Shown: positions 9,706 through 18,136, counted from the stretch's first letter. The stretch: 64,000 nucleotides of DNA from Azonexaceae bacterium s22 (GCA_016617495.1 WYCU01000002.1:213538-277537); one strand, 5' to 3'. Made by a program: numbers and translations. Notes: generated by a model not told the origin, from the sequence alone.

Positions 9706-10968
9706 TTACTTGCCTTCCGGAGCGTCCTTCTTGCCTTCGTTGCCGGCGATGAACGGGCTCCACGGCTGGGCGCGGATCGGGCCCTTGGACTTCCAGACCA
9801 CGTTGAATTGACCGTCGGCCTTGATTTCGCCGATGAACACCGGCTTCCACAGGTGATGGTTGGTGTCGTCCATCTTGAGGGTGTAGCCGGACGGAGCGGC
9901 GAAGGTCTGGCCGCCGACGGCCGGGATGACCTTGTCGACATCGGTGGACTTGGCCTTTTCGACGGCCTGCTTCCACATGTGGATGCCGACGTAGGTGGCT
10001 TCCATCGGGTCGTTGGTGACGACGGTATCGGCGTTCGGCAGCTTGTTCTTCTTCGCCCAGTCCTTGTACATCTTCACGAACTTTTCGTTCTGCGGGTTCT
10101 TGAGCGACATGAAGTAGTTCCAGGCAGCCAGGTGGCCGACCAGCGGCTTGGTATCGACGCCGCGCAGTTCTTCTTCGCCCACGGAGAAGGCGACGACCGG
10201 CACATCGGTGGCCTTCAGGCCGGCGTTGCCCAGTTCCTTGTAGAAGGGCACGTTGGAGTCGCCGTTGATGGTGGAGACGACGGCGGTCTTCTTGCCTTCG
10301 GAGGAGAATTTCTTGATCTTGGCGATGATGGTCTGGTAATCGCTATGACCGAACGGGGTGTACTCTTCCATGATGTCTTCGTCCTTGACGCCCTTGGACT
10401 TCAGGAAGGCACGCAGAATCTTGTTGGTGGTACGCGGATAGACGTAGTCGGTGCCGAGCAGCACGAAGCGCTTGGCTTCGCCGCCGTCCTTGGACATCAG
10501 GTATTCGACGGCCGGGATGGCTTGCTGGTTGGGCGCGGCGCCGGTGTAGAACACGTTGCGTTCGAGTTCTTCGCCTTCATACTGGACCGGGTAGAAGAGC
10601 AGGCCGTTCAGTTCCTTGAACACCGGCAGGACGGACTTGCGGGAAACGGAGGTCCAGCAGCCGAAAACGACGGCCACCTTGTCCTTGGTCAGCAACTGGC
10701 GGGCCTTTTCGGCGAACAGCGGCCAGTTGGAGGCCGGATCGACGACGACCGGCTCCAGCTTCTTGCCCAGCACGCCGCCGTTCTTGTTGATTTCCTCGAT
10801 GGTCATCAGCGCCGTTTCCTTCAGCGCGGTCTCGGAAATGGCCATGGTGCCTGAGAGAGAGTGCAGGATGCCGACCTTGATGGTATCGGCAGCCTGGGCG
10901 GACATGCCGATGGAGGACAGGGCGGCGGCCAGGACGGAGGCCTTGATGAAGTTGCGGCGAGTGCTCAT
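9706..10968 (-). CDS. urtA: Urea-type ABC transporter substrate-binding protein
   Basis: A 420-residue periplasmic binding protein of the UrtA/branched-chain amino-acid receptor type. The N-terminus has a twin-arginine signal (TRRNFIK, then a hydrophobic stretch ending SAQA), so Tat export in folded form is likely. The mature protein starts near ADTIKVGILHSLSG and contains NPxNEKFV-like and NHHLWKPVFIGEI segments typical of UrtA. A good ribosome site (AAGGAG) precedes the ATG. It is followed by cynS instead of urtBCDE, so the permease and ATPase subunits must be encoded elsewhere or be shared. Family assignment is firm. Urea specificity is inferred from the family; short amides or a cyanate-related ligand are possible given the neighbour. 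Confidence 0.88.
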   Translation of the reverse strand: MSTRRNFIKASVLAAALSSIGMSAQAADTIKVGILHSLSGTMAISETALKETALMTIEEINKNGGVLGKKLEPVVVDPASNWPLFAEKARQLLTKDKVAVVFGCWTSVSRKSVLPVFKELNGLLFYPVQYEGEELERNVFYTGAAPNQQAIPAVEYLMSKDGGEAKRFVLLGTDYVYPRTTNKILRAFLKSKGVKDEDIMEEYTPFGHSDYQTIIAKIKKFSSEGKKTAVVSTINGDSNVPFYKELGNAGLKATDVPVVAFSVGEEELRGVDTKPLVGHLAAWNYFMSLKNPQNEKFVKMYKDWAKKNKLPNADTVVTNDPMEATYVGIHMWKQAVEKAKSTDVDKVIPAVGGQTFAAPSGYTLKMDDTNHHLWKPVFIGEIKADGQFNVVWKSKGPIRAQPWSPFIAGNEGKKDAPEGK

Positions 10969-11177
10969 GGAAGCTCCTTGGAGGTAGGGTAATCCGGTTG
11001 AAACTGCGTTATTGCAGTGCAGCGCCAGATTACGACCCCGTATGCGAGCGATAAATACGTTAGATTGCGTAGGGGATGTTCAGCGCGATTCGTCCCGGCG
11101 GACCCGGCGCACGCCTGCCGGCTCACGTGCGGAAACCGGGGGCATCCCGCCGCAGGCGGTGCCTCGGGAAAGCGCGG

Positions 11178-11213
11178 ATTGTCGCGGTCGACGCCTTAAA
11201 AAGCCTGAATTTC
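11178..11213 (+). repeat. 36-bp dispersed element, copy 2
   Basis: Core ATTGTCGCGGTCGAC at 11178-11192. Its tail contains the TAA stop of the LysR gene read on the other strand (11196-11198). It sits in the region between LysR and urtA, not in a divergent promoter. Confidence 0.9.
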
Positions 11214-12089
11214 CGCGCGGTAGGCAGCCACTTCGCCGATCAGCCATGCCGTCAGCGCGTTCAGCTTGGCCGAGCCGTGGCTGCGGATCGGCCACACCAG
11301 CCAGTAGGGGTTGGCGTAAGGCGTGGTGATCGGGGAAAGCTGCACCAGCTCGCCGCTTTTGAGCAGGTCGTGAACCAGCGAGCGGCGGGTCAGCGTCACG
11401 CCATGGCCCTGGCGCACCGCCTCGATGACCAGATTGGAATCGGTATAGACCGGACCGGCGAGATTGGCCTCGGGCAGGCCGGCGGCGGCGAGCCAGTTGC
11501 TCCAGCTATCCACCGAACGGATGATCGGCGCGGCGATGACCTCGGCCGGTTGGCGCGGCAGCTTTCCGCCCGCGAAATGCGCTGCGGCGACGACCAGCAG
11601 ATCGTCCTCGAAGAGGTGGATTTGCGACGTGCCTTCCCAGCCGCCCGGCCCCATGCGTAGCGCCGCATCCACGCGATCCACGGCGAAATCCACCGGTTCC
11701 AGGCTGGCCCGGATGTGGATCTTGAAATTCGGCCAGGCCGCGCTGAAACGCGGCAGCCGGCGCACCAGCCAGTGCGCGCCGAAGGAGGGCAGCACGGCGA
11801 GGATCAGCTCGTCGGCACGCGGCAGCGAGAGCACCTCGGTCGTTGCGCTGGCGATGTCGCCCAAGGCCAGACGCAGGCGCAGCGCGTAGATGCGTCCGTC
11901 CTCGGTCAAGGTCAGGCGGCGCCCGTGGCGCGTGAATAGCGCCAGCCCGAGGTGCGTTTCCAGCGCGCGCACCTGCTGGCTGACTGCACCGTGCGTGACA
12001 TGCAGTTCGTCGGCCGCCTGCACGACGCTACCGAGCCGGGCAACGGCTTCGAAGGCGCGCAAGGCGGGCAAGGGAGGCAGGTTTTTCAT
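11196..12089 (-). CDS. LysR-family transcriptional regulator (GcvA-like)
   Basis: 297 residues. An N-terminal winged helix-turn-helix (ALRAFEAVARLGSVVQAADELHVTHGAVSQQVR, broken here as two helices around residues 9-42) precedes a periplasmic-binding-like effector domain. The sequence is closest in style to the GcvA group. It is encoded on the same strand as urtA and cynS and just upstream of them, so control of those genes is possible, and CynR of E. coli is also a LysR protein. The divergent DUF2917/GST genes are equally good targets because a perfect palindrome lies between. The effector is unknown. Confidence 0.88.
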   Translation of the reverse strand: MKNLPPLPALRAFEAVARLGSVVQAADELHVTHGAVSQQVRALETHLGLALFTRHGRRLTLTEDGRIYALRLRLALGDIASATTEVLSLPRADELILAVLPSFGAHWLVRRLPRFSAAWPNFKIHIRASLEPVDFAVDRVDAALRMGPGGWEGTSQIHLFEDDLLVVAAAHFAGGKLPRQPAEVIAAPIIRSVDSWSNWLAAAGLPEANLAGPVYTDSNLVIEAVRQGHGVTLTRRSLVHDLLKSGELVQLSPITTPYANPYWLVWPIRSHGSAKLNALTAWLIGEVAAYRAEIQAF

Positions 12090-12104
12090 GTTAGTTATTC
12101 TAAC
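12090..12104. promoter_or_regulatory. Candidate LysR operator
   Basis: Perfect inverted repeat GTTAG-TTATT-CTAAC, which contains the T-N11-A pattern of LysR-type boxes. It begins at the base next to the LysR start codon, in the 84-bp divergent gap before the DUF2917 gene. This is typical of an autoregulatory site. Confidence 0.55.
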
Positions 12105-12173
12105 GAAGCCGGGGAAATCAAATCGCTTTTTTCACGCAGGGGCCGGGTGTAAATTCTCCATCACCATTCAGGC

Positions 12174-12461
12174 ATGACAGCGTTGATGACATACGGTCGC
12201 TTCCTCCTCTATCCCGGCGAAGTCCTGCGGCTCGATACCCGCCAGACGGTAAGTGTGCGTTGCGAACAGGGCCAGCTCTGGGTCACCGCCACGCAGCCAG
12301 GCATCGATCAGGCGCTGGCGGCGGGCGAGGCGGCCAGCGGGCGCGGCCGTGTTCTCGTCGAAAGCGCGGCGCCGTCCACGCTGCTGCTGGTGCCCACAGC
12401 GGCCGATGCCGCCGAAGTTCGCCTTAAACTGCTGTCTCCGTCTTCGATTCACTCACCTTGA
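12174..12461 (+). CDS. DUF2917 domain protein
   Basis: A 95-residue protein with the DUF2917 pattern: a short beta-rich segment with GEVLRLDTRQTVSVRCEQGQLWVT, common in betaproteobacteria. The function of the family is not established. It diverges from the LysR gene and is followed after 10 bases by the GST gene, so the pair is probably cotranscribed. An alternative ATG at 12186 (MTYGRF) is possible. In proteobacteria such small proteins often neighbour LysR genes, which fits a shared regulon; that is inference. Confidence 0.7.
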   Translation: MTALMTYGRFLLYPGEVLRLDTRQTVSVRCEQGQLWVTATQPGIDQALAAGEAASGRGRVLVESAAPSTLLLVPTAADAAEVRLKLLSPSSIHSP

Positions 12462-12471
12462 GGCTCACGCC

Positions 12472-13143
12472 ATGTTCGATCTCTATATCGGCAACAAGAA
12501 CTACTCGTCCTGGTCGCTGCGCGCCTGGCTTTTGCTGAAGCATTTCGGCCTGCCTTTCCGCGAGCATCTGGTTTCCGTAGCCGGGCGCGATTACAACGCC
12601 GCGCTCAAGCCGCTGGCCGGCAATGCGCGCGTGCCCTGCCTGCACGACGACGGTTTCCAGGTCTGGGAAAGTATCGCCATTGCGGAATATCTCGCCGAGC
12701 GCCATCCGCAGATGTGGCCGGGCGATGTTCAGGCACGGGCGCGCGCCCGCAGCATCAGCGCCGAAATGCACGCCGGCTTTGCCAAAGTGCGTACCGCCAT
12801 GCCGATGAACCTCAAGCTCAAACTCAAGGGCAAGCCGGCCACGCCGGAGGTGCAGCGCGACATCGACCGTATCGTGGAAATCTGGACCGAGGCGCGCACG
12901 CAATTCGCCCGCGGCGACGGCCCCTGGCTGTTCGGCGATTTTTCGATTGCCGATGCCATGTATGCGCCGATTGCCTGGCGCTTCCATATCTACAACGTCG
13001 AGCTGCCGCCGCTTGCCGCGGCCTACCGCGACACCGTGCTGGCGCACCCTGCCGTGCGCGAATGGTACGACGCGGCGCTGACCGAAACCGAAGCGCATGC
13101 CCATTACGACGGCTTGGCCGCCGAATACGGCGGGCCGCGCTGA
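12472..13143 (+). CDS. Glutathione S-transferase family protein
   Basis: 223 residues. The N-terminal thioredoxin-like domain has IGNKNYSSWSLRAWLLLKH and the cis-proline/ES motif region ending WESIAIAEYLAE. The C-terminal part is all-helical, with the FSIADAMYAPIAWR signature. These are the standard two GST domains. The ATG at 12472 has GAGG about eight bases upstream; a longer open frame exists upstream but overlaps the DUF2917 gene and is not plausible. The family conjugates glutathione to electrophiles or reduces disulfides. The substrate cannot be predicted. Confidence 0.9.
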   Translation: MFDLYIGNKNYSSWSLRAWLLLKHFGLPFREHLVSVAGRDYNAALKPLAGNARVPCLHDDGFQVWESIAIAEYLAERHPQMWPGDVQARARARSISAEMHAGFAKVRTAMPMNLKLKLKGKPATPEVQRDIDRIVEIWTEARTQFARGDGPWLFGDFSIADAMYAPIAWRFHIYNVELPPLAAAYRDTVLAHPAVREWYDAALTETEAHAHYDGLAAEYGGPR

Positions 13144-13149
13144 CCGGTC

Positions 13150-13542
13150 ATGCACTTGCTCGATCACGTTGCCTTGAGCGTGCCGGACCTCGAACGGGCC
13201 CGGCCGTTTTACGATGCGATCCTGGCCGCCCTGGGCGCGGAGAAAGTTTACGACTACCCCGATGCGCTGGGCTACGGTCGGCGCTGTGACGCGGATGAAC
13301 CGGAGCACACCTACCTCGCCATTTATCTCTCCGCCACTTTCGCGGTGGATGCCCGATGCCATTGCTGCTTCAAGGCCCCCAACCGTGCTGCAGTAGAGTC
13401 TTTTCATGCTGCGGGTCTGGCCCACGGCGGCACCGACGACGGCCCGCCCGGCCTGCGCAGCCATTACCACGCGAATTATTACGCCGCCTTCCTGCGCGAT
13501 CCCTTCGGTAACCGGGTCGAAGCGGTTTGCCATCGGCGTTGA
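13150..13542 (+). CDS. VOC (glyoxalase/bleomycin-resistance fold) protein
   Basis: 130 residues forming one paired beta-alpha-beta-beta-beta unit: an N-terminal LLDHVALSVPDLERARPFYDAIL start and a C-terminal YYAAFLRDPFGNRVEAV end, with a metal-ligand-like His near the start and Glu near the end. It follows the GST gene by 6 bases and is likely in one operon with it. Glutathione-linked detoxification would suit the pairing. The substrate is unknown. The gene converges on the response regulator gene downstream. Confidence 0.85.
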   Translation: MHLLDHVALSVPDLERARPFYDAILAALGAEKVYDYPDALGYGRRCDADEPEHTYLAIYLSATFAVDARCHCCFKAPNRAAVESFHAAGLAHGGTDDGPPGLRSHYHANYYAAFLRDPFGNRVEAVCHRR

Positions 13543-13576
13543 GCAGCGATGCGGCCTGGCATGGCCGCCATTGCCC

Positions 13577-13612
13577 ATTGTCGCGGTCGACCCGTAAAAA
13601 GGGCCAAAAATG
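13577..13612 (+). repeat. 36-bp dispersed element, copy 3
   Basis: Core ATTGTCGCGGTCGAC at 13577-13591, with A-tracts in the tail. It fills the convergent junction between the VOC gene and the response regulator gene and ends 8 bases before the regulator stop codon. Confidence 0.9.
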
Positions 13613-13620
13613 AAATCGGC

Positions 13621-14547
13621 TCAGGCGCCGCGCATGCGGCTGAGGGCGAGGTTGGCTGCGGCGGTGCGGGTTTCGACGCCGAGTTTTTCGAAGACGTGTT
13701 CGAGGTGTTTGTTCACGGTGCGCGGGCTGCTGCCGAGGATTTCGCCGATGTCCTTGCTGGTCTTGCCCTGCACGACCCAGTAGAGCACTTCGGCTTCGCG
13801 CTGGGTGAGGCGAAAGGCGGCGATCAGCGATTCGATGGCAGAGGCGTCGTTTTCTTCGCGCAGGACGACCAGCCATTCGTCGTCGCCGGTGCGGTCATGG
13901 AAGGAGGCGAGCAGGCGTCGGGCACCCGCGCTGGCCAGCAGACCGGCCGGTTCGCGGCCTTCGGCACGGGCGCGGTGGGCGGCGGCGATCCAGTTCAATA
14001 GCGGCTCCGGGGCGACATGCTCCGGGTTGGCGAAAAAGTCGGCGAGCAGTTGCCGGGCCAGCGGCGTTTGCCAGACGAGGCGGCCATCGGCAGCGCGCAC
14101 GGCGACGGTGGCCTGGCCGAAGGCATCGAGCGCACTGCGCGCCTGCTTCATGTGGCGGGCGTTGGCCATGTGTGCGGCGATGCGGGCAAGCACTTCAGCC
14201 GGGCGAATGGGCTTGGTGACGTAATCGGCGCCACCGGCAGCGAAGGCGGCGACGACATGCTCGGTTTCGGTGAGCCCGGTCATGAAGACGATGGGAATGT
14301 GCTGCGTCGAGAAATCCGCCTTGAGCCGGCGGGCGACTTCGAAACCGTCCATGCCCGGCATCATGGCGTCGAGCAGGATGACATCCGGCAGGCTCTGGCG
14401 GGCGCGCTGCAAGGCACTTTCGCCATTGGTCGCGACCAGCACGGTGTAGCCGGTTTCGTCCAGCGCGTCGTGGAGCAGGGAGAGGTTCTCGGGAACGTCG
14501 TCGACGATGAGGACGATGTCCGAAATGGCACGGTCAACGGGAGGCAT
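13621..14547 (-). CDS. Response regulator, receiver plus LuxR-type DNA-binding domain
   Basis: 308 residues. The N-terminal receiver has the acidic pair in IVDD, phosphoacceptor Asp60 in VILLDAMMPGMDG, Thr in FMTGL and Lys in TKPI. A central segment of about 110 residues resembles a PAS-like spacer. The C-terminal LuxR helix-turn-helix (LTQREAEVLYWVVQGK, then SSPRTVNKHLEHVFEKLGV) covers about residues 245-303. The start codon overlaps the 3' end of the permease-kinase gene by 14 bases, so the two are translationally coupled and form a cognate pair. The target genes are unknown; urtA/cynS nearby are candidates. Confidence 0.92.
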   Translation of the reverse strand: MPPVDRAISDIVLIVDDVPENLSLLHDALDETGYTVLVATNGESALQRARQSLPDVILLDAMMPGMDGFEVARRLKADFSTQHIPIVFMTGLTETEHVVAAFAAGGADYVTKPIRPAEVLARIAAHMANARHMKQARSALDAFGQATVAVRAADGRLVWQTPLARQLLADFFANPEHVAPEPLLNWIAAAHRARAEGREPAGLLASAGARRLLASFHDRTGDDEWLVVLREENDASAIESLIAAFRLTQREAEVLYWVVQGKTSKDIGEILGSSPRTVNKHLEHVFEKLGVETRTAAANLALSRMRGA

Positions 14548-17500
14548 CGCGGGTTTTCCGGAGGATTTCCTTCATGGCATCAAACTGGAATTGTCGCGCA
14601 AGATCGCGCAGCACGCGCACGAATTCGCCATGCGCCGGGTTCTGCCGCTCGATTTCGGCGAGGCGGTCGAGAATGCCGCGCGGGTAGCCCAGGTCGATCA
14701 GCTTGTCCAGTTCGGCCAGTTCGGCCGCATCCGGCGGAACCAGCGGCGGCGGTTCGGCGGGCGCGGCCGGCACTGCGGCCGGCTGGTCGGCGGCGATCCA
14801 TTCAAGCTCCAGCACGCGTCCCAGCCAGTCGAGCAGTTCGGCCAGTTTGAAGGGTTTGACGATGAAGTTGTCCGAGGTGATGCCGACATCGTTTTCGAGA
14901 TTCTTGTCGAACGCGTTGGCCGAGAGCACGGCGATATGCGTGCGGATCGTGCGCCCGCCCAGCCCTTGCTGGCGCAGCCGGCGGATGGTTTCCCAACCGT
15001 CGATGCCGGGCATGCCGAGGTCCATGAAAATCAGGTGCGGCAAAAAGCGCGGCACGGCGGCCAGGCATTCGTAGCCGCTGGCCGCCTGTTCGACGATAAA
15101 GCCGAGCGGTTCGAGCACGTTTTGCAGGAGATCGCGGTCATCCTTTTCGTTATCGACGACCAGAATGCGGCGGCGCGGCCCGTGGTAGCCGATGCGGTTG
15201 AGCCGGGGCAGTTCCCGGGCCGCCTGCGCCGAATGCACTTGCGGCAGGAACAGGCGGATACGGAACAGCGAGCCCTCGCCGGGCGTGCTGGACACCTGCA
15301 TTTCACCGCCCATCAGGTCGGTCAGCATGCGCGCGATGGTCAGGCCGACGCCGCTGCCGCCGACTTGCACTGTGCTGCCGCGGGAAAAGGGTTCGAAGAT
15401 GCGCCCCATGTCCTCGGCGGGAATGCCGGGGCCGGTGTCGCGGATTTCAAAGGTGGCCATGTCGCGCCGGCATTCCACCTTGAAGCTGACGCCGCCGCGC
15501 ACGGTGAATTTGACGGCATTGCCGATCACGTTGATGAGAATCTGGCGCAGGCGCTTTTCGTCGGCACGCACGACGGCCGGTATTTCGCCGATTGGCTGGT
15601 AATCGAAAGAAAGTCCCTTGTTGCGCGCCTGGAGTTCGAACATGCCGACGATCTGCTGCATCAGCTCGGGGAAGTCCATCGCCTTGACCTCCAGCGTCAG
15701 CTTGCCGCTTTCGATGCGGGCGATGTCCAGCGTGCCCTCGATGACCGAAAGCAGATGGTCGCCGGATTTGCGGATGACGCCGACGGCGCGTCGGCGGTTG
15801 GGCGGGATTTCCTCGTCGGCGGCAAGAATCTGCGCATAGCCGAGAATGCTGTTCAAGGGCGTGCGCAGTTCATGGCTGATCGCCGTGATATAGCGGCTCT
15901 TGGCCTGGTTGGCTTGCTCGGCCACCGCCTTGGCCTGCTGCAGCGCCGCGTCGGTGCGCTGGTGGGATTCGATTTCCTGCAGCAGCAACTGCGTCTGGCG
16001 GTTGGATTCTTCCTGCGCGACGCGGCGGCTTTCCTGCGTCAGCACCATCCACCAGGCCACCACGCCCGAAAGCAGCACCAAGGCCGCAAAGGTCTTGAGA
16101 AAACTGTCCTGTAAAGCGGATTGCAGCTGGGGTGCCGCAGCGCCGACGGAGAGCGCTTCATGCGTGTACAGCACACCGAGGATGATGCCCAGCACCGGCA
16201 CGATGCCGGCCATCAGCAGCAGGAAATGGCCCAGCCCGGTTTCCAGGTAGGGACGGGCGGCGGCCGGCAGCAGGCGGCGCAGGACGGCATTCCACTGCGC
16301 CGCGAGATGGGCCTCGGGCTTGCAGAGATCGTGGCAGCGGGCGTCGAGCGAGCAGCACAGCGAGCAGATCGGCCCCTGATAGGCGGGGCAGTGCGCCATA
16401 TCCTCGCCTTCGTATTCGCGTTCGCAAATGGCACATTTTTGCAGGTCGACCGCGACAATTGGCGCGGCAGGGCGTGCAAGGTAATAGCGGCCGCCGGTCA
16501 GCCAGGCGATCAGCGGCGAAACGACGAAAGCCGCGGCCAGCGCCACAAAGGGGGCGTAGGGTTGGAGCGCGCTGCCGAAAACGCCGCTGAAGGTGGCAAT
16601 CGAGAGCAGCGAGGCAATGACCATGGCACCGACACCAACCGGGTTGATGTCGTACAGATGGCTGCGCTTGAACTCCATGCCTTGCGGCGAGAGGCCGAGC
16701 GGCTTGTTGATGACCAGATCGGCGACCACCGCCGCCATCCAGGAAATGGCGATGTTGGAATACAGGCCCAGCACCTGACCGAGCGCCTGAAAGACGTTCA
16801 ATTCCATGAGCAGCAGCGCGATGGCGGTATTGAACACGACCCAGACCACGCGCCCCGGATGGCTGTGGGTCAGCCGGGCAAAAAAGTTCGACCAGGCCAG
16901 CGAGCCGGCGTAGGCATTGGTGACGTTGATCTTGAGTTGCGAGACGACCACGAACACGGCGGTGGCGGCAACGGCCAGCGCGGTGTTGTCGAAGACGTGC
17001 GAAAAGCCGATCAGATACATCTGGTTGGGATCGACTGCCTTGTCGGCCGGTACGGCATTGCGCAAGGCCAGCCAGGCGAGGAGGGCGCCGCCCAGCATCT
17101 TGAGAATGCCGGGAACGACCCAGCCGGGACCGCCGACGATTACGCCGAACCACCAGCGCCGGGTGTTGGCCGGCGTCTTTTGCGGCATGAAGCGCAGGTA
17201 ATCGACCTGCTCCCCCATCTGCGTCACCAGAGCGATGCCGACGGTGAGCGCCGCGCCGAAGCGCTGGGCATCGAAACCGGCTGCACCCTGTTCGCCGCCG
17301 TACTGCCACAGCCCGGCGAGCGCGCTGGCATCCTCGGAAAACACGAACACATAGGGCAGCACGAGCATGAAGATCCACAGCGGCTGCGTCCACGCCTGCA
17401 GGCGGCTGATCGCCGTGACCCCATGGGTGACCAGCGGAATGACCACCAGCGCGCAGATCAGGTAGCCCCAGGCGGGCGGGATGTCGAAGGCCAGTTCCAG

Positions 17501-17929
17501 CGCGTAGGCCATGATCGCCGCTTCGAGCGCGAAAAAGATGAAGGTGAACGAGGCGTAGATCAGCGAGGTGATGGTCGAGCCGATATAACCGAACCCGGCG
17601 CCGCGCGTCAGCAGGTCCATGTCCAGCCCGTGCCTGGCGGCGGTGGCGCTGATCGGCAGGCCGATCAGGAAAATGATCAGCCCGGTGGCGAGAATGGCCC
17701 AGAAGGCATTGATGAAGCCGGCATTGACCAGCATGGTCGCGCCGACAGCTTCCAGCACCAGAAACGAGGCCGCGCCGAAGGCGGTATTGGCGACGCGCAT
17801 TTCGGACCATTTGCGAAAGCTGCGCGGGGTGAAGCGCAAGGCGTAGTCTTCCAGGGTCTCATCGGCGACCCAGGTGTTGTAGTCGCGGCGGATCTTGATG
17901 ATGCGTTGCGCGGGGCGGCTCGGTTCCAT
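14534..17929 (-). CDS. Hybrid histidine kinase fused to an NCS1-type permease
   Basis: 1,131 residues from the ATG at 17929. A GTG start at 18052 would add 41 residues of low-quality sequence. Residues about 40-475 form a 12-helix purine/cytosine (NCS1/CodB-like) permease. Residues 491-536 carry a cysteine-rich cytoplasmic module with Cys at 499, 502, 514, 522, 525, 526, 532 and 536. Two more membrane helices (about 560-630) precede a coiled segment. The HisKA domain has phospho-His686 in ISHELRTP, followed by HATPase and a receiver with Asp970 in FMDLGMPG. The permease probably acts as receptor or sensor-transporter, as in CbrA-type kinases. The ligand is likely a nucleobase-like or urea-like nitrogen compound; this is inferred from the family and from nearby urtA/cynS. 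Confidence 0.88.
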   Translation of the reverse strand: MEPSRPAQRIIKIRRDYNTWVADETLEDYALRFTPRSFRKWSEMRVANTAFGAASFLVLEAVGATMLVNAGFINAFWAILATGLIIFLIGLPISATAARHGLDMDLLTRGAGFGYIGSTITSLIYASFTFIFFALEAAIMAYALELAFDIPPAWGYLICALVVIPLVTHGVTAISRLQAWTQPLWIFMLVLPYVFVFSEDASALAGLWQYGGEQGAAGFDAQRFGAALTVGIALVTQMGEQVDYLRFMPQKTPANTRRWWFGVIVGGPGWVVPGILKMLGGALLAWLALRNAVPADKAVDPNQMYLIGFSHVFDNTALAVAATAVFVVVSQLKINVTNAYAGSLAWSNFFARLTHSHPGRVVWVVFNTAIALLLMELNVFQALGQVLGLYSNIAISWMAAVVADLVINKPLGLSPQGMEFKRSHLYDINPVGVGAMVIASLLSIATFSGVFGSALQPYAPFVALAAAFVVSPLIAWLTGGRYYLARPAAPIVAVDLQKCAICEREYEGEDMAHCPAYQGPICSLCCSLDARCHDLCKPEAHLAAQWNAVLRRLLPAAARPYLETGLGHFLLLMAGIVPVLGIILGVLYTHEALSVGAAAPQLQSALQDSFLKTFAALVLLSGVVAWWMVLTQESRRVAQEESNRQTQLLLQEIESHQRTDAALQQAKAVAEQANQAKSRYITAISHELRTPLNSILGYAQILAADEEIPPNRRRAVGVIRKSGDHLLSVIEGTLDIARIESGKLTLEVKAMDFPELMQQIVGMFELQARNKGLSFDYQPIGEIPAVVRADEKRLRQILINVIGNAVKFTVRGGVSFKVECRRDMATFEIRDTGPGIPAEDMGRIFEPFSRGSTVQVGGSGVGLTIARMLTDLMGGEMQVSSTPGEGSLFRIRLFLPQVHSAQAARELPRLNRIGYHGPRRRILVVDNEKDDRDLLQNVLEPLGFIVEQAASGYECLAAVPRFLPHLIFMDLGMPGIDGWETIRRLRQQGLGGRTIRTHIAVLSANAFDKNLENDVGITSDNFIVKPFKLAELLDWLGRVLELEWIAADQPAAVPAAPAEPPPLVPPDAAELAELDKLIDLGYPRGILDRLAEIERQNPAHGEFVRVLRDLARQFQFDAMKEILRKTRDASR
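16424..16459 (-). repeat. 36-bp dispersed element, copy 4, inside the permease-kinase gene
   Basis: Core at 16445-16459 on the minus strand, the coding strand here. It reads exactly in frame as Ile-Val-Ala-Val-Asp, residues 491-495, followed by LQKCAI. It lies at the junction of the last permease helix and the cysteine module, a tolerant linker. Confidence 0.9.
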
Positions 17930-18032
17930 GGGGGCGAGGGTAGCATGAAGCATGCCCCGACCCGGAAGGCCGGCACCGTGGCCACCGGGGGGATGGAACG
18001 CCCCGATTTGGTGCATATGCTGCCGGTCTGGC

Positions 18033-18054
18033 TTGTGACAGGTGCATGTCACAA
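18033..18054. promoter_or_regulatory. Perfect 8+8 palindrome in a divergent promoter region
   Basis: TTGTGACA-GGTGCA-TGTCACAA is a perfect inverted repeat with a 6-nt spacer, and it runs into a second palindrome, CACAATTGTG (18050-18059). It sits 104 bases from the permease-kinase start and 83 bases from the transglutaminase-amidoligase start. It looks like a dimer-binding operator for one or both. The half-site resembles CRP (TGTGA), but the spacing is N10 rather than N6. Confidence 0.6.
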
Positions 18055-18136
18055 TTGTGCGCTATAAGAATCAGATGCTTGCAAGTTGGTTCGCCTCTTG
18101 CTTAGCCCGTTAGCAGTCATTTCCCGGAGTTGCGCC

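Noticed and set aside
11013-11027. Sigma-54-like TGGCGC-N-TGCA upstream of urtA
   Set aside because: Spacing between GG and GC is nine bases instead of ten, so it is not a valid -24/-12 promoter.
14590-14600. AATTGTCGCG at the 3' end of the permease-kinase gene
   Set aside because: Only the first part of the core is present and no tail follows.
18033-18054. CRP site reading of the TGTGA/TCACA palindrome
   Set aside because: Half-site spacing is ten rather than six bases, so a CRP call is not supported; kept only as an unspecified operator.
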